Shown here in pieces: positions 45,492 through 54,459 of a stretch of 64,000 bases of DNA. The DNA is taken from positions 1 through 64,000 of the forward strand of contig JAFQUB010000022.1 of assembly GCA_017408735.1 (NCBI GenBank), given 5' to 3'. The notes beneath the pieces are model-generated. The model ran no database searches. It had not been told where the DNA came from and saw only the letters and a program-made list of their open reading frames with translations. How positions within the stretch are numbered: position 1 is the stretch's first letter; the number at the start of each line of letters is the position of its first letter. Both the position numbers and the translations under genes were made by a program. The stretch comes from Lachnospiraceae bacterium (GTDB lineage: Bacteria > Bacillota > Clostridia > Lachnospirales > Lachnospiraceae).

Positions 45492-45710
45492 ATATGTTAC
45501 ATAGAAATCGTTGGCGGTATATATGATGATAGACTACTTGTAAAACCGGTTAAATCGGCTGTTTCATTTATGCCGGATGCAACTTATGAATTGCCTTATG
45601 AAGGGGCAAAAGAAATGTTGTTGGTTGATGATGTTGACAGCAAGGAATTTTTGACAGGATTATTTAATGCTATGTATAATGACCTGCCGCTACCAAGGAA
45701 AAAGAAATAG
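45492..45710 (+). pseudogene. C-terminal fragment of a TfoX/Sxy-like N-domain protein
   Basis: After a stop at 45489-45491 a frame reads IVGGIYDDRLLVKPVKSAV, then YELPYEGAKEMLLVDDVD, and ends LPLPRKKK at 45708. From memory this matches the end of small TfoX_N-domain proteins of clostridia. No start codon or N-terminal half is present, so the gene is a remnant. Confidence 0.55.
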
Positions 45711-45755
45711 CATAAATTTTGAAGTTGTCTTACGCTTATATGATTGGAGTATAGT

Positions 45756-46220
45756 ATGAAGGTAATTGAAACAAAAGGAATTACATATTTAGAAAAGTTT
45801 AATACGAGTATGGAATGGTACTGGGGAACAGATTATACTTGTGGTGACTTATATGAGGCAGAGGAAGTGTTTCGTGACGGAAAAAGGTTTGAACCGAATC
45901 GGCTTATTTTTGTGCATTATCCTGAAGGAACGGTATTTGAACCGATTGAAGCGAAGAAGAATCAGTACTTCGGAAGTCCTGCTTATATTGATGGGGTGAT
46001 TTATATATTGCTTGTGGATTTTCATAAAAACCTTGTTTGTATCGTGCGATGCTCAGATGCGATGGACGAACCTTCCATTGTAACAGAAATTCCGTTAAGC
46101 GAAGTAAAGGATTGCTACAATCTCAAGATATATGGCTCGCCTATCATGGTTACTCGTCAAAGTGGTGATAATCATTTTCAGATAATCTGGCCGGAAAAAG
46201 TCAATTTTACCATCGGGTAA
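45756..46220 (+). CDS. Conserved hypothetical protein
   Basis: About 154 residues; ATG 45756 was chosen because TTGGAG precedes it. Predicted beta-rich and soluble, with aromatic clusters (MEWYWGTDYTCGDLYEAEE) and repeated strands (FVHYPEGTVFEPI, then YIDGVIYILLVDF). No catalytic motif seen. I do not recognise the family. Confidence 0.65.
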   Translation: MKVIETKGITYLEKFNTSMEWYWGTDYTCGDLYEAEEVFRDGKRFEPNRLIFVHYPEGTVFEPIEAKKNQYFGSPAYIDGVIYILLVDFHKNLVCIVRCSDAMDEPSIVTEIPLSEVKDCYNLKIYGSPIMVTRQSGDNHFQIIWPEKVNFTIG

Positions 46221-46327
46221 TTTGATTGAAAAAATATCGGGGGCAGTAATGCCTATGCCTAATAAAGAAAACTGGATATTGAGATAATTTTGATGTACAA
46301 GACTAAGATAAGGGTAAGGTGTATACT

Positions 46328-46516
46328 ATGAAAAAGGTAAAAATTTTAAATATCATCGTTACAGTTATTTTGCTTGCTAGCATAGGTGCAAACTTATTTA
46401 TCTTGGCTCACCAAAGGAGCAATGGTTTGAGTCCTACTCATTTTATCCAAAACATGGCTACTTTGAATATAAACCAAGATATATGCGAAAAGACTTATAA
46501 ATCTCAATTTAGTTAA
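46328..46516 (+). CDS. Short protein with N-terminal membrane anchor, probably truncated
   Basis: 62 residues from ATG 46328 (an in-frame GTG lies nine bases earlier). One hydrophobic segment (ILNIIVTVILLASIGANLFIL) and a short polar tail. The tail ends abruptly, so this may be the start of a longer lost protein. Function unknown. Confidence 0.45.
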   Translation: MKKVKILNIIVTVILLASIGANLFILAHQRSNGLSPTHFIQNMATLNINQDICEKTYKSQFS

Positions 46517-46585
46517 TTACGATTTACCTGATTATAATTGCCCCCAAATTGCACAAATGAATAATTAAGGAGTGGAGGAAACCTT

Positions 46586-47713
46586 ATGTGGGACATGAAG
46601 AATATATTTCATAATATAATGAAGCAAATTGATACAAATAATATTCCGGTAATAGGAATTGACGGTCTTGGGGGAGCGGGTAAGAGTACAATATCTGAAA
46701 CGCTATGTAAGAAATTCCAAGATAATCATTATCATATTATTTTGCTTCACATTGATGATTTTATCCATGTGCGGGAGGTGAGATACAATTCTGCATATCC
46801 CGAGTGGCAATGTTACTATGACTTGCAATGGAGATTTGATTATTTTTCTAATGTAATAAATGAAATTAAAAACAGCAAGAAGGATTACATCGATATTGAA
46901 TTATATGACAAAGATAATGATACATATTTTCTGCAACGTTTTGCTATTCAGTGCAATACTATTGTAATTGTAGAAGGAGTCTTTCTTCAGAGAAAAGAAT
47001 TCAACAATATATTTGATTATATGATATATATTGATGTCCCGGAGAAAGTCAGACTTCAACGAGTGCTAAAAAGAGATACCTATATTGGTGATGAACAGCA
47101 AATCATTGACAAATACGAAAACAGATACTTTCCGGCGGAACGTAGATATATGGAGGAGTATCAGCCTGGAAACAATGGGGATATGTTGCTAAGTGAGAAG
47201 GGAGAGAATATGAAGCTTAGAAATTATAGAAGAGAGGATTCGGCAACTATATGTAGCTGGATTCAAGATGAAAAGAGTTTATACCAATGGTCGGCGGACA
47301 GGATAGGAAAGTTTCCGCTTATGGGGGATGATTTAAACAAGGATTATGAACCGGTAATTTCCAGCGACAGGTTTATACCACTTAGTGCGGTTGACGAGAT
47401 GGATAATGTTGTGGGGCATTTATTTATCAGATATCCAAATGAAACAGATAATGAAACAGTACGTTTTGGATATGTAATTATAAATCCTGCCATAAGAGGC
47501 GGTGGAAAAGGTAAAGAAATGTTGCACTTGGCAATTGAATATGCAAGAAATGAGTTAAATGCTTCTAAGATTACGTTAGGAGTATTTGCGAATAACGATA
47601 ATGCAAGATATTGTTATGAGGCAGTTGGCTTTCAGCCTGTTGGAAAAATTGAAACATATAAAATGGCTATTGGCGAATGGGAATGTATAGAAATGGAGTT
47701 GCCCTTGGTGTGA
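46586..47713 (+). CDS. P-loop (uridine) kinase-like domain fused to a GNAT acetyltransferase
   Basis: 375 residues, ATG 46586 behind GGAGTGGAGG. Residues 1-195 are a nucleoside-kinase-like domain: P-loop GIDGLGGAGKSTIS, LLHIDDFIHVRE, and RVLKRDTYIGDEQ in the lid region. From about residue 209 a complete GNAT domain begins (MKLRNYRREDSATICSWI, later NPAIRGGGKGKEMLHLAIEYA and VFANNDNARYCYEAVGF). An internal GGGAGAG plus ATG at 47211 sits exactly at the GNAT start, so the two were probably separate genes joined by a small deletion, and the GNAT part may also be made alone. Confidence 0.8.
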   Translation: MWDMKNIFHNIMKQIDTNNIPVIGIDGLGGAGKSTISETLCKKFQDNHYHIILLHIDDFIHVREVRYNSAYPEWQCYYDLQWRFDYFSNVINEIKNSKKDYIDIELYDKDNDTYFLQRFAIQCNTIVIVEGVFLQRKEFNNIFDYMIYIDVPEKVRLQRVLKRDTYIGDEQQIIDKYENRYFPAERRYMEEYQPGNNGDMLLSEKGENMKLRNYRREDSATICSWIQDEKSLYQWSADRIGKFPLMGDDLNKDYEPVISSDRFIPLSAVDEMDNVVGHLFIRYPNETDNETVRFGYVIINPAIRGGGKGKEMLHLAIEYARNELNASKITLGVFANNDNARYCYEAVGFQPVGKIETYKMAIGEWECIEMELPLV

Positions 47714-47811
47714 AAAACATGATATAGAACATAATGTAATTTATACTCTTTTAACTTTGTTATTTCAATATTCTCAAGCTTATCAATACTATACTGCACA
47801 TAAAAAAGCAA

Positions 47812-47855
47812 ATGTTACTATGCGTTGCTTGTAGCAACGGAACATTGTGAACTAC
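47812..47855 (+). promoter_or_regulatory. Leader hairpin before the XRE regulator gene
   Basis: AATGTT and AACATT frame an inner GTTGC/GCAAC stem with a TTGTA loop. It lies 40-80 bases before the next start codon and may be a leader structure or a terminator without a T-run. Confidence 0.4.
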
Positions 47856-47891
47856 ACTTGAGGCATCAAGAAAAGAAGGAGGAACACGAAT

Positions 47892-48302
47892 ATGTTCAAT
47901 GAAAATTTAAAAATATTAAGAAAAAGTAAAGGATTTACGCAGGAAGAATTGGCAATCAAGGTGAATGTAGTTAGACAGACAGTTTCAAAATGGGAGAAAG
48001 GACTGTCGGTTCCGGATGCAGAAGTATTACAGAAAATAGCAGACGTATTGGATGTTGGTGTTGATGAGTTACTGGGTGCAGAGATAAAGCAGGAAAATAG
48101 TAAAAATGAGATAGCAGAGCAGCTTGCCAGAATCAATGAACAGATGGCAGTTAAGAATAGAAGATGGGGAATCTTTTGGAAGGTTGTGGGTATTGTATTG
48201 CTTATTTCCATTATCTGGAACGTTTTAGGTGCTATTTTGTTTAGTACGGTAACTAGTTCCGGTACAGTGCAGGAATGCGTGGAAGAAACGGTGATTGAAT
48301 GA
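47892..48302 (+). CDS. XRE-family transcription regulator with C-terminal membrane helix
   Basis: 136 residues, ATG 47892 behind AAGGAGGAA. Residues 1-65 are a Cro/C1 helix-turn-helix (LRKSKGFTQEELAIKVNV, then TVSKWEKGLSVPDAE). A Glu/Lys coil follows, then a transmembrane helix (WKVVGIVLLISIIWNVLGAILF). Membrane-tethered XRE proteins of this kind are common in Firmicutes. The target is unknown; a frameshifted membrane-protein gene follows. Confidence 0.88.
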   Translation: MFNENLKILRKSKGFTQEELAIKVNVVRQTVSKWEKGLSVPDAEVLQKIADVLDVGVDELLGAEIKQENSKNEIAEQLARINEQMAVKNRRWGIFWKVVGIVLLISIIWNVLGAILFSTVTSSGTVQECVEETVIE

Positions 48303-48401
48303 ATACAGATGAAATATTAGCAAAAGTAGATAGATTTGTGACTTCATGTAAATAAGGGGAGGGAAATTTATGTACAATACGAGTAGAAGGAGGTATCGAA
48401 A

Positions 48402-48654
48402 ATGGAAGCGAAAGAAAAACAATTTGAAAAAAGAATGTTTCTTATTATGGGAATTACCTGTGTGCTTGCTGTTGCAATTATTTTTTTATTGCCAAATGGA
48501 AGTGGTTTGACAGCGATGGAAAAAATAAAGGAAAGATATTATTGTTGTGCCGGATAAAATTTTTATAAATCTGGATGATTATACTAATGATTTTCGGGAC
48601 TGGGTGTCAGACGTGTCATTTGATAGCAAAATCAAAAAAGGAACATTATTGTAA
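48402..48654 (+). pseudogene. Frameshifted small membrane-protein gene
   Basis: From ATG 48402, behind a perfect AAGGAGG, a frame encodes MEAKEKQFEKRMFLIMGI and one hydrophobic helix, then stops at 48555 after 51 residues. In another frame the sequence continues as DIIVVPDKIFINLDDYTNDF and ends at 48652. A single indel near 48535 would join them into one protein of about 83 residues. Either a decaying gene or a sequencing indel. Confidence 0.5.
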
Positions 48655-48694
48655 CAAAATGCGAAAAGTGATGGGGAGGAAATAACTTGTGAAG

Positions 48695-49426
48695 TTATTT
48701 CCTTTTCATCTGGCGAAGGAAGAATACCGTTGCTAAAATAACTGCTCCTAAAGTATAACCAAGCACCCACCAAATATGCGGGAAGATATTCTGATAATTA
48801 CCTGCAAGCACTGCTCGTTCCAATTCCACTGCATGAACAAAAGGAAGTGCGTAGGCAATCTTTTTGAATACGCCACCAACAAGTTCCAAATCAAACCATA
48901 CACCTGACAGCCAGGCTGTTAAGTTTGTGAGTAGTGCTCCACAAATTCCGCCCACTTGTTTTACATTAAAGATGCTTCCAAATAAGAGCCCCAACGCAAT
49001 AAAAAACAGCGAACTCGGAATAATCATAAAAACTGCATATAAAATGGTTGCCGTGATTTCAAGTCCGAGAAGAATAGCTACCACATAACAAATAATACAC
49101 TGAACGACCGCAATTGGGATAATCGGAAGGACATAGCCCAAAATAAAGTCGGTTGCTTTGAGAGGGGTGGTATAAAGTCGTTGCATTAGTGCTGTTTCCC
49201 GGTCTTTTGCAATTAAGGTTGCAGAAAATAAGGTCATAAATGACAGTCCAAAAACGGTAATTCCCGGTGTTAAACTGTCAATCTCAAATAAACTGACCGG
49301 AACATTTGCCTGAATAGCACTGAGCAATAAAATAAGTACAATCGGAAAACCAAGTCCGAATAGAACTGTTAAAGGGTCACGTAAAATTTCTTTCGCTGTA
49401 CGAGTGGTAAATGCTAATAATCTCAT
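48695..49426 (-). CDS. ABC-2 type exporter permease
   Basis: 243 residues on the minus strand, ATG 49426. Six hydrophobic helices with the ABC-2 pattern: an N-terminal cytoplasmic segment (FTTRTAKEILRDPLTVLFGLG) and the conserved QVGGICGALLTNLTAWLSGVWF region. The start overlaps the stop of the ATPase gene, so the two are coupled. Substrate unknown; the family exports drugs, peptides or glycans. Confidence 0.9.
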   Translation of the reverse strand: MRLLAFTTRTAKEILRDPLTVLFGLGFPIVLILLLSAIQANVPVSLFEIDSLTPGITVFGLSFMTLFSATLIAKDRETALMQRLYTTPLKATDFILGYVLPIIPIAVVQCIICYVVAILLGLEITATILYAVFMIIPSSLFFIALGLLFGSIFNVKQVGGICGALLTNLTAWLSGVWFDLELVGGVFKKIAYALPFVHAVELERAVLAGNYQNIFPHIWWVLGYTLGAVILATVFFLRQMKRK

Positions 49427-50154
49427 TATCTTGTTTCCTCCTTAACAATTTTTACAAAAGCGTCTTCGAATTTATCTGTTTCCGCTTGTTTTTTTAATTC
49501 TTCAGCCGAACCAACCACAAGAAGCTTTCCGCCTTTCATAATACCGATGCGGTCGGAAAGTGCTTCCGCTTCTTCCATATAGTGGGTGGTCAAAATGATG
49601 GTGATTTTTCCTTTAAGAAGACGAATAGTATCCCACAGTTCGCTTCGGGCAATCACATCAAGACCTAAGGTCGGTTCGTCCAAAAACAGGATTTCAGGTT
49701 CACTGATAAGTGCCATGGCAATGCTGAGTCTTCGTTGCCATCCACCGGAAAGCTTTCCGGCTTTCTTTTTATGAATACTGCTCAGGTCGAATTGTTCTGT
49801 CAATTCTGCAATTTTCTCGCGTTTTTTTTCTTTGGAAAAGCCATGAATTCCACACATAAGTTCCAAATTTTCCGTTACACTTAAATTTGGAGCCACTGCA
49901 GTTTCCTGTGGTGAAACACCAATAATCTTTTTCACTTCGCTTACTGCATGGATAATGCTTTTGTTGTTTAAATAGGCATCTCCGTCTGTGGGAGTTGTAA
50001 GGCAGGATAACATTTTAATGGTTGTGGTTTTTCCTGCACCGTTAATACCAAGGAGAGAAAATAATTCTCCCTGTTTTACTTCCAAGTTTAAATTGTTTAC
50101 TGCAATTAAATCCTTATAATTTTTTGTAAGACCAACTGTTTTAATAGCATCCAT
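49426..50154 (-). CDS. ABC transporter ATP-binding protein
   Basis: 242 residues on the minus strand, ATG 50154 behind AAGGAG. Walker A GINGAGKTTT, signature LSGGWQRRLSIA (LSGGQ-like with W), Walker B ILFLDEPTLGLD, and the H-loop LTTHYMEEAE. Pairs with the ABC-2 permease downstream. Its start lies 15 bases after the regulator gene, so the three form one operon. Confidence 0.95.
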   Translation of the reverse strand: MDAIKTVGLTKNYKDLIAVNNLNLEVKQGELFSLLGINGAGKTTTIKMLSCLTTPTDGDAYLNNKSIIHAVSEVKKIIGVSPQETAVAPNLSVTENLELMCGIHGFSKEKKREKIAELTEQFDLSSIHKKKAGKLSGGWQRRLSIAMALISEPEILFLDEPTLGLDVIARSELWDTIRLLKGKITIILTTHYMEEAEALSDRIGIMKGGKLLVVGSAEELKKQAETDKFEDAFVKIVKEETR

Positions 50155-50169
50155 TTGGGATTCTCCTTC

Positions 50170-50604
50170 CTATAATTCTTTTTTTGCAAGCTCCATAGTC
50201 TTTTGAATATTTCTTTCAAATAAATCAGCTTTTACAAGGGCAAGTCCTTCTGATTCATCACCTAATACGATTAAGCGTGTTCCGACTTCAAAGTTCATAA
50301 TCTCTCGTGCTTTTTTTGGAATCACTATCTGCCCTTTATCATTCAGGGTAACTGTTCCAAATATGTGTTTTCCCTTTGGACCGGGTGGGATTATTTTTCC
50401 GTTCACAGATGTCTCAGATGTTAGAAGTGAATCTATGGTTACGTCATAAAGTTTTGCTAAAATGCTGCATTTTTCCACATCGGGAATGGTACTTCCCTTT
50501 TCCCATTTGGCATAGGCCTGTCTGGAAACGCCAACTTTTTCTGCCACATCTTCCTGTGAGAAGCCTTTTATATTTCTAAGCATGATTAAGTTATCTCTTA
50601 ACAT
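50170..50604 (-). CDS. XRE helix-turn-helix regulator with AbrB/SpoVT domain
   Basis: 144 residues on the minus strand, ATG 50604 behind AAAGGAGGACAA. The N-terminal HTH (LRNIKGFSQEDVAEKVGV, then AYAKWEKGSTIPDVEKC) is followed by a swapped-hairpin AbrB domain (GTVTLNDKGQIVIPKKARE). First gene of the exporter operon and its probable regulator. The minus strand carries an extended -10 (TGTTACAAT) about 25 bases upstream. Confidence 0.9.
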   Translation of the reverse strand: MLRDNLIMLRNIKGFSQEDVAEKVGVSRQAYAKWEKGSTIPDVEKCSILAKLYDVTIDSLLTSETSVNGKIIPPGPKGKHIFGTVTLNDKGQIVIPKKAREIMNFEVGTRLIVLGDESEGLALVKADLFERNIQKTMELAKKEL

Positions 50605-50619
50605 ACGATTGTCCTCCTT

Positions 50620-50645
50620 TTATAACTATTGTAACAGTTGGTTGC
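50620..50645 (-). promoter_or_regulatory. Extended -10 promoter element of the exporter operon
   Basis: On the minus strand TGTTACAAT lies about 20-25 bases before the regulator's ribosome site, with no good -35. The hexamer GCAACC occurs just upstream of it and again about 55 bases further up, which could be an operator pair. Confidence 0.4.
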
Positions 50646-50760
50646 GAAAAATCTACCAATCAAACTTTCCATAAAATTCAAAAAGTTGTTAACTTTGGTT
50701 GCATTTTCCCTGTTATTATCCCACATAGTAAGGAAAAAATATAGTACAGAAAGGTAAATT

Positions 50761-50905
50761 ATGGTAGAATATTCCTTAACATCAGACATGGTAGAGGAAA
50801 TTCATGTATATGCATTAGATAAAATGTTAAATGTTAAATGTTAAGCAGGAATTTCTGTTGAATGAACTTTATCATGCAATGGATGGACATATATATTTGT
50901 TTTGA
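50761..50905 (+). pseudogene. Small gene interrupted by a 7-bp tandem repeat (possible phase-variable gene)
   Basis: ATG 50761, behind AGAAAGGTAAATT, opens MVEYSLTSDMVEEIHVYALD but stops after 27 residues inside three tandem copies of ATGTTAA (50824-50844). Removing exactly one copy restores a continuous 45-residue frame that goes on VKQEFLLNELYHAMDGHIYLF and stops at 50903, directly before a terminator hairpin. So the gene is intact except for repeat number. The small helical product is unrecognised. Confidence 0.55.
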
Positions 50906-50930
50906 AGGGGCGAGATAATTCGCCCCTTCT
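50905..50930 (+). terminator. Strong GC-rich hairpin
   Basis: AAGGGGCGA (50905-50913) pairs with TCGCCCCTT (50920-50928), six-base loop, short pyrimidine tail. It ends the small repeat-interrupted gene. Confidence 0.7.
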
Positions 50931-50957
50931 TGCGTATATGTTTGTATGAAAGTTTGC

Positions 50958-50990
50958 TATCGTCTATCAATAATTGTATCAAGGACGATA
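50958..50990. promoter_or_regulatory. Dyad upstream of the sensor-cluster promoter
   Basis: TATCGTC (50958-50964) and GACGATA (50984-50990) are complementary with a 19-base gap, centred about 35 bases before the -35 box. A possible activator site. Confidence 0.35.
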
Positions 50991-51006
50991 CGCAATAAAA
51001 TCCTTT

Positions 51007-51035
51007 TTGCCATTTATTACCAAATATTGTATAAT
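51007..51035 (+). promoter_or_regulatory. Near-consensus promoter of the hydrogenase-sensor cluster
   Basis: TTGCCA (51007-51012), 17 bases, TATAAT (51030-51035), about 85 bases before the first start codon. It probably drives the four-gene signalling cluster, whose genes are separated by 33 bases or less. Confidence 0.8.
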
Positions 51036-51122
51036 GAACTATGCGACTGTAATTTGTATATGGGGATTGTTTAAATTACAGGAGAAGTTATTTCAAGAAG
51101 GATAAAACAAGGGGATGAAGGT

Positions 51123-53057
51123 ATGAATAGTGAAAAAGAAAATTCATTGGTATATACCAATGAAAAATGTCAGGGTTGCAACCGTTGTATTTCTGTATGT
51201 CCGGTACTTACAGCAAATTATTCTGTGAACGTATCCGAAAAGGAACAGAGGATAGAAGTACATGGTGAGAATTGTATTAAATGTGGGGCATGTTTTGATG
51301 CCTGTGAGCATAATGCCAGAAGCTTTGAGGATGATACAGCGCAGTTTTTTGCAGATTTAAGAAGCGGAGAGAAAATTTCCGTTTTACTGGCGCCGGCATT
51401 TCTGGCTAATTATCCAAATGAATATGCCACAGTACTTGGGGGACTAAAAACTCTTGGGGTAAACCGTTTTATCAGTGTAAGTTTTGGGGCAGATATTACA
51501 ACATGGGGATATATTAATTATATTACAAAGAATAAATTCCAAGGCGGCATTTCCCAGCCTTGTCCGGCAGTTGTGAACTATATTGAACGCTATACACCGG
51601 AACTTATTCCAAAGCTGGTGCCAGTACACAGTCCTTTGATGTGTACTGCAATTTATGCGAAAAAATATCTGAATCTTACAGACAAATTGGCTTTTATCAG
51701 CCCGTGTATAGCGAAAAAATCGGAAATAAGCGATCCAAATACCCATGGTTATGTTTCATACAATCTGACATTTGAACATTTTATGAAATATGTAAGACAG
51801 CATCAGATAACGGGACCGGATGTGAGAGACGAAATCGAATATGGACTTGGTTCTATTTATCCGATGCCGGGAGGACTAAAAGAAAATGTCTATTGGTTCT
51901 GTGGCGATGATGTGTTTATTCGTCAGGTGGAGGGAGAAAAGCACGCATACGATTTTCTGGAGGACTATAAAATGCGTGTGCAACAAAACGCACCATTACC
52001 ATTTATGGTAGACATTTTAAACTGTGATAAGGGATGTCTGTATGGAACGGGAGTAGAAGAGGAAAAAGCATCTTCAGAAGATACCTATTTTGAATTGCAG
52101 AAGATAAAGAAGCAGTGCAAGAAAAAATTTGCATTAACACCGTTTTCTTCCCGGCTTTCTCCAAAACAAAGACTGGCACTGTTGAATATGAAGTTTTCGA
52201 AACTCCATATGGAGGATTTTGTTCGCCATTATACAGATAAATCTGATAGTATTACTTTGCAGATGCCAATGCAGTCAGATTTAGAAGCAATATTCCGTAA
52301 AATGAAAAAAGTGACTTCGGCCAGCCGAATGGTCAACTGTGGAGCCTGCGGATATAACAATTGTAAGGAAATGGCAACGGCTATTTACAATGGAACTAAT
52401 ACACCAGAAAATTGCGTTCATTTTATAAAAGAAGAAATGGAAGAATTTTCTGCTGAAATAGAAGCACAAAATCAGAAGATATTAAGAAAGAACGAAGAAA
52501 TTTCACGTTTTATAGAAGAAGATTTCGAAACATTGAATCGTTCTTTAGATGAAATGCAACGGGGAAATAATGTAAATGCCACAGAGAGTACAGAGATCAG
52601 CGGTGCAATGGTTAGAATTTCAGAGTTTTGTGATATGTTGAATACTTCCTTTGAGGGAATCGGAAAATTGTTGCAGGAATTGGAAAATAACAATCTAAAC
52701 GTTGCAAAAATAGCAAATCAAACCAATTTATTGTCTTTGAATGCAGCTGTAGAAGCATCCAGAAGTGGCGAAGCAGGCAGAGGATTTGCAGTAGTAGCGG
52801 ATGAGATAAAAGCATTATCCGAATCAAGCCGTGCTATGTCGGAACAAAGTGATTTTAACCGAACTGAAATTGTAAAAGCCGTAAAAATGCTAATGGAAGA
52901 AGCAAAAGAACTTAATTATGAAATAAAAGCAATAAATGACCGTCTATCCAATTTGGCTGCCTGCACTGAAGAAATTGCTGCGGAGGCAGACATGGTTAAA
53001 AATATATCGGATAGTGTTCGAAATAAGCTGGAGGATTTGAACCAGAGAATAGATTAA
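51123..53057 (+). CDS. [FeFe]-hydrogenase-like sensor fused to a chemoreceptor signalling domain
   Basis: 644 residues, ATG 51123 behind AAGGGGATGAAGG. Two 4Fe-4S ferredoxin motifs (C16/19/22/26 and C51/54/57/61) precede a hydrogenase large-subunit domain. The Cys ligands expected for an H-cluster are all present: C147 in ISQPCPAV, C195 in ISPCIAKK, and C301/C305 in [12 protein letters not shown]. The loops around them differ from catalytic enzymes (no TSC or GGGQP-like ending), as in sensory HydS-type proteins. A further Fe-S motif follows (C406, C409, C414, C431). Residues about 440-644 are a cytosolic methyl-accepting coiled coil with the hairpin tip [20 protein letters not shown]. No membrane helix. 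Probably a redox or H2 sensor. Confidence 0.88.
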   Translation: MNSEKENSLVYTNEKCQGCNRCISVCPVLTANYSVNVSEKEQRIEVHGENCIKCGACFDACEHNARSFEDDTAQFFADLRSGEKISVLLAPAFLANYPNEYATVLGGLKTLGVNRFISVSFGADITTWGYINYITKNKFQGGISQPCPAVVNYIERYTPELIPKLVPVHSPLMCTAIYAKKYLNLTDKLAFISPCIAKKSEISDPNTHGYVSYNLTFEHFMKYVRQHQITGPDVRDEIEYGLGSIYPMPGGLKENVYWFCGDDVFIRQVEGEKHAYDFLEDYKMRVQQNAPLPFMVDILNCDKGCLYGTGVEEEKASSEDTYFELQKIKKQCKKKFALTPFSSRLSPKQRLALLNMKFSKLHMEDFVRHYTDKSDSITLQMPMQSDLEAIFRKMKKVTSASRMVNCGACGYNNCKEMATAIYNGTNTPENCVHFIKEEMEEFSAEIEAQNQKILRKNEEISRFIEEDFETLNRSLDEMQRGNNVNATESTEISGAMVRISEFCDMLNTSFEGIGKLLQELENNNLNVAKIANQTNLLSLNAAVEASRSGEAGRGFAVVADEIKALSESSRAMSEQSDFNRTEIVKAVKMLMEEAKELNYEIKAINDRLSNLAACTEEIAAEADMVKNISDSVRNKLEDLNQRID

Positions 53058-53090
53058 ACGCTTATATCAAAAAATGTGAGGGGTAAAATT

Positions 53091-54446
53091 ATGGATTATT
53101 TTAATCTAAAGTTTCACAATACAACGATAAAAAATGAAATATTTGCCGGTATTGCCATGTTTATGGCGACTTCATATATATTGGTCCTGAATCCTACCGT
53201 ACTGTCTTTTGCAGGGATGGATTACAATGGGGTATTTCTTGCTACGGTATGCGTATCGGGATTTACGACCATTATCTCGGCATTTTATACCAAGCTTCCT
53301 ATTGCATTGGCCCCCGGACTTGGAATGGCCGGCATATTTGCGGGACTTGCCATTGGACCTGATGCTGTCCAATGGCAGGTTTTGATTTTGGCGACCTATA
53401 TTGCTGGAATAGTGATATGTGCATTTGTAAGATTTTCTATATACGATAAAATTATGGAAATAATAGATGAAGATTTTAGAAGAATAGTGATGTCAGGCGT
53501 AGGCTTGGCTTTGTTTTTGTATGGAATCAGCACAACAGGTCTGTTAAAAAAACAAAATGGTATCTATAAATATGGAGACATTGACGTTCTTCCTATTAGC
53601 ATAACGGCAATAAGCCTTTTTGTTATTTACGTAATGAAAAAATATAACAAGAAGGGCTTTGTGTTGACGGGGCTTTTAGTGGCATATGTTTTGAGTATTT
53701 GTGTAAGCTATTATGCGGCATTTCAGGAAAATGGTATTTCTGTTGCTGAATATCTTAAAGAAATTTTTTCTTTTTCGTATAATGCCAAGGATATCACAAA
53801 GGTTATGTTTGCTTTTCCTGATATATGTGAGATTATTCAGAACAAGAAAACATTAGTGCAGTTTGTTCATGCGGTTTTTGTTTTTAGTGTAGGACATTTT
53901 TTCGATGCCATAGGTACCAATATGTCTGCCTTTGATGCAATCAACAGTGATATAGATGATAGGATGAAGGAAACTGTAAGTCTAAAAAGAGCTATTACAG
54001 TAGATGGTGTGGGGAATGTTGTCAGTGGCTTGCTGGGAACATCAACAGTTACCAGTTATGGAGAATCTCTGGTAGGAATTGTAAGTGGAGGCAAAACAGG
54101 AATCACAGCCCTTACTACAGGCTGTTTATTTTTGCTGTGCTTTTTCTTCTCACCATTATTTACTTCTATGGCAACTTATGTTGCAGCACCGGCACTTATA
54201 TATGTTGGATTAGAATTAGTTTTAAGATTTAGGGCATATGACAGAAGTAAAGTTCCATTTTTTATATTTGGATTGTGCCTTATCGCATATGTTGGAGTGA
54301 CATTTAATATTGGTAATGCTGTTTTGTATGGATTAATTATTTATACCATAATGAAAATAGTGATAGAAAAGAAAAAGCCGGTATCTTATTGGTGGATTAT
54401 GCCGGTATTTGCGGCAATTAATCTGGTCTTAAACTTTGTTGTGTAA
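53091..54446 (+). CDS. NCS2-family nucleobase permease
   Basis: About 451 residues; ATG 53091 was chosen because GAGGGG precedes it (a GTG lies 15 bases earlier). AzgA/PbuG-like: [32 protein letters not shown] at the start, [30 protein letters not shown] and [22 protein letters not shown]. About 12-14 helices. Should import adenine, guanine or hypoxanthine by proton symport. Cotranscribed with signalling genes on both sides, so it may serve as a receptor or a supplier for the system. Confidence 0.9.
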   Translation: MDYFNLKFHNTTIKNEIFAGIAMFMATSYILVLNPTVLSFAGMDYNGVFLATVCVSGFTTIISAFYTKLPIALAPGLGMAGIFAGLAIGPDAVQWQVLILATYIAGIVICAFVRFSIYDKIMEIIDEDFRRIVMSGVGLALFLYGISTTGLLKKQNGIYKYGDIDVLPISITAISLFVIYVMKKYNKKGFVLTGLLVAYVLSICVSYYAAFQENGISVAEYLKEIFSFSYNAKDITKVMFAFPDICEIIQNKKTLVQFVHAVFVFSVGHFFDAIGTNMSAFDAINSDIDDRMKETVSLKRAITVDGVGNVVSGLLGTSTVTSYGESLVGIVSGGKTGITALTTGCLFLLCFFFSPLFTSMATYVAAPALIYVGLELVLRFRAYDRSKVPFFIFGLCLIAYVGVTFNIGNAVLYGLIIYTIMKIVIEKKKPVSYWWIMPVFAAINLVLNFVV

Positions 54447-54459
54447 GGGAGGGGCAGAT

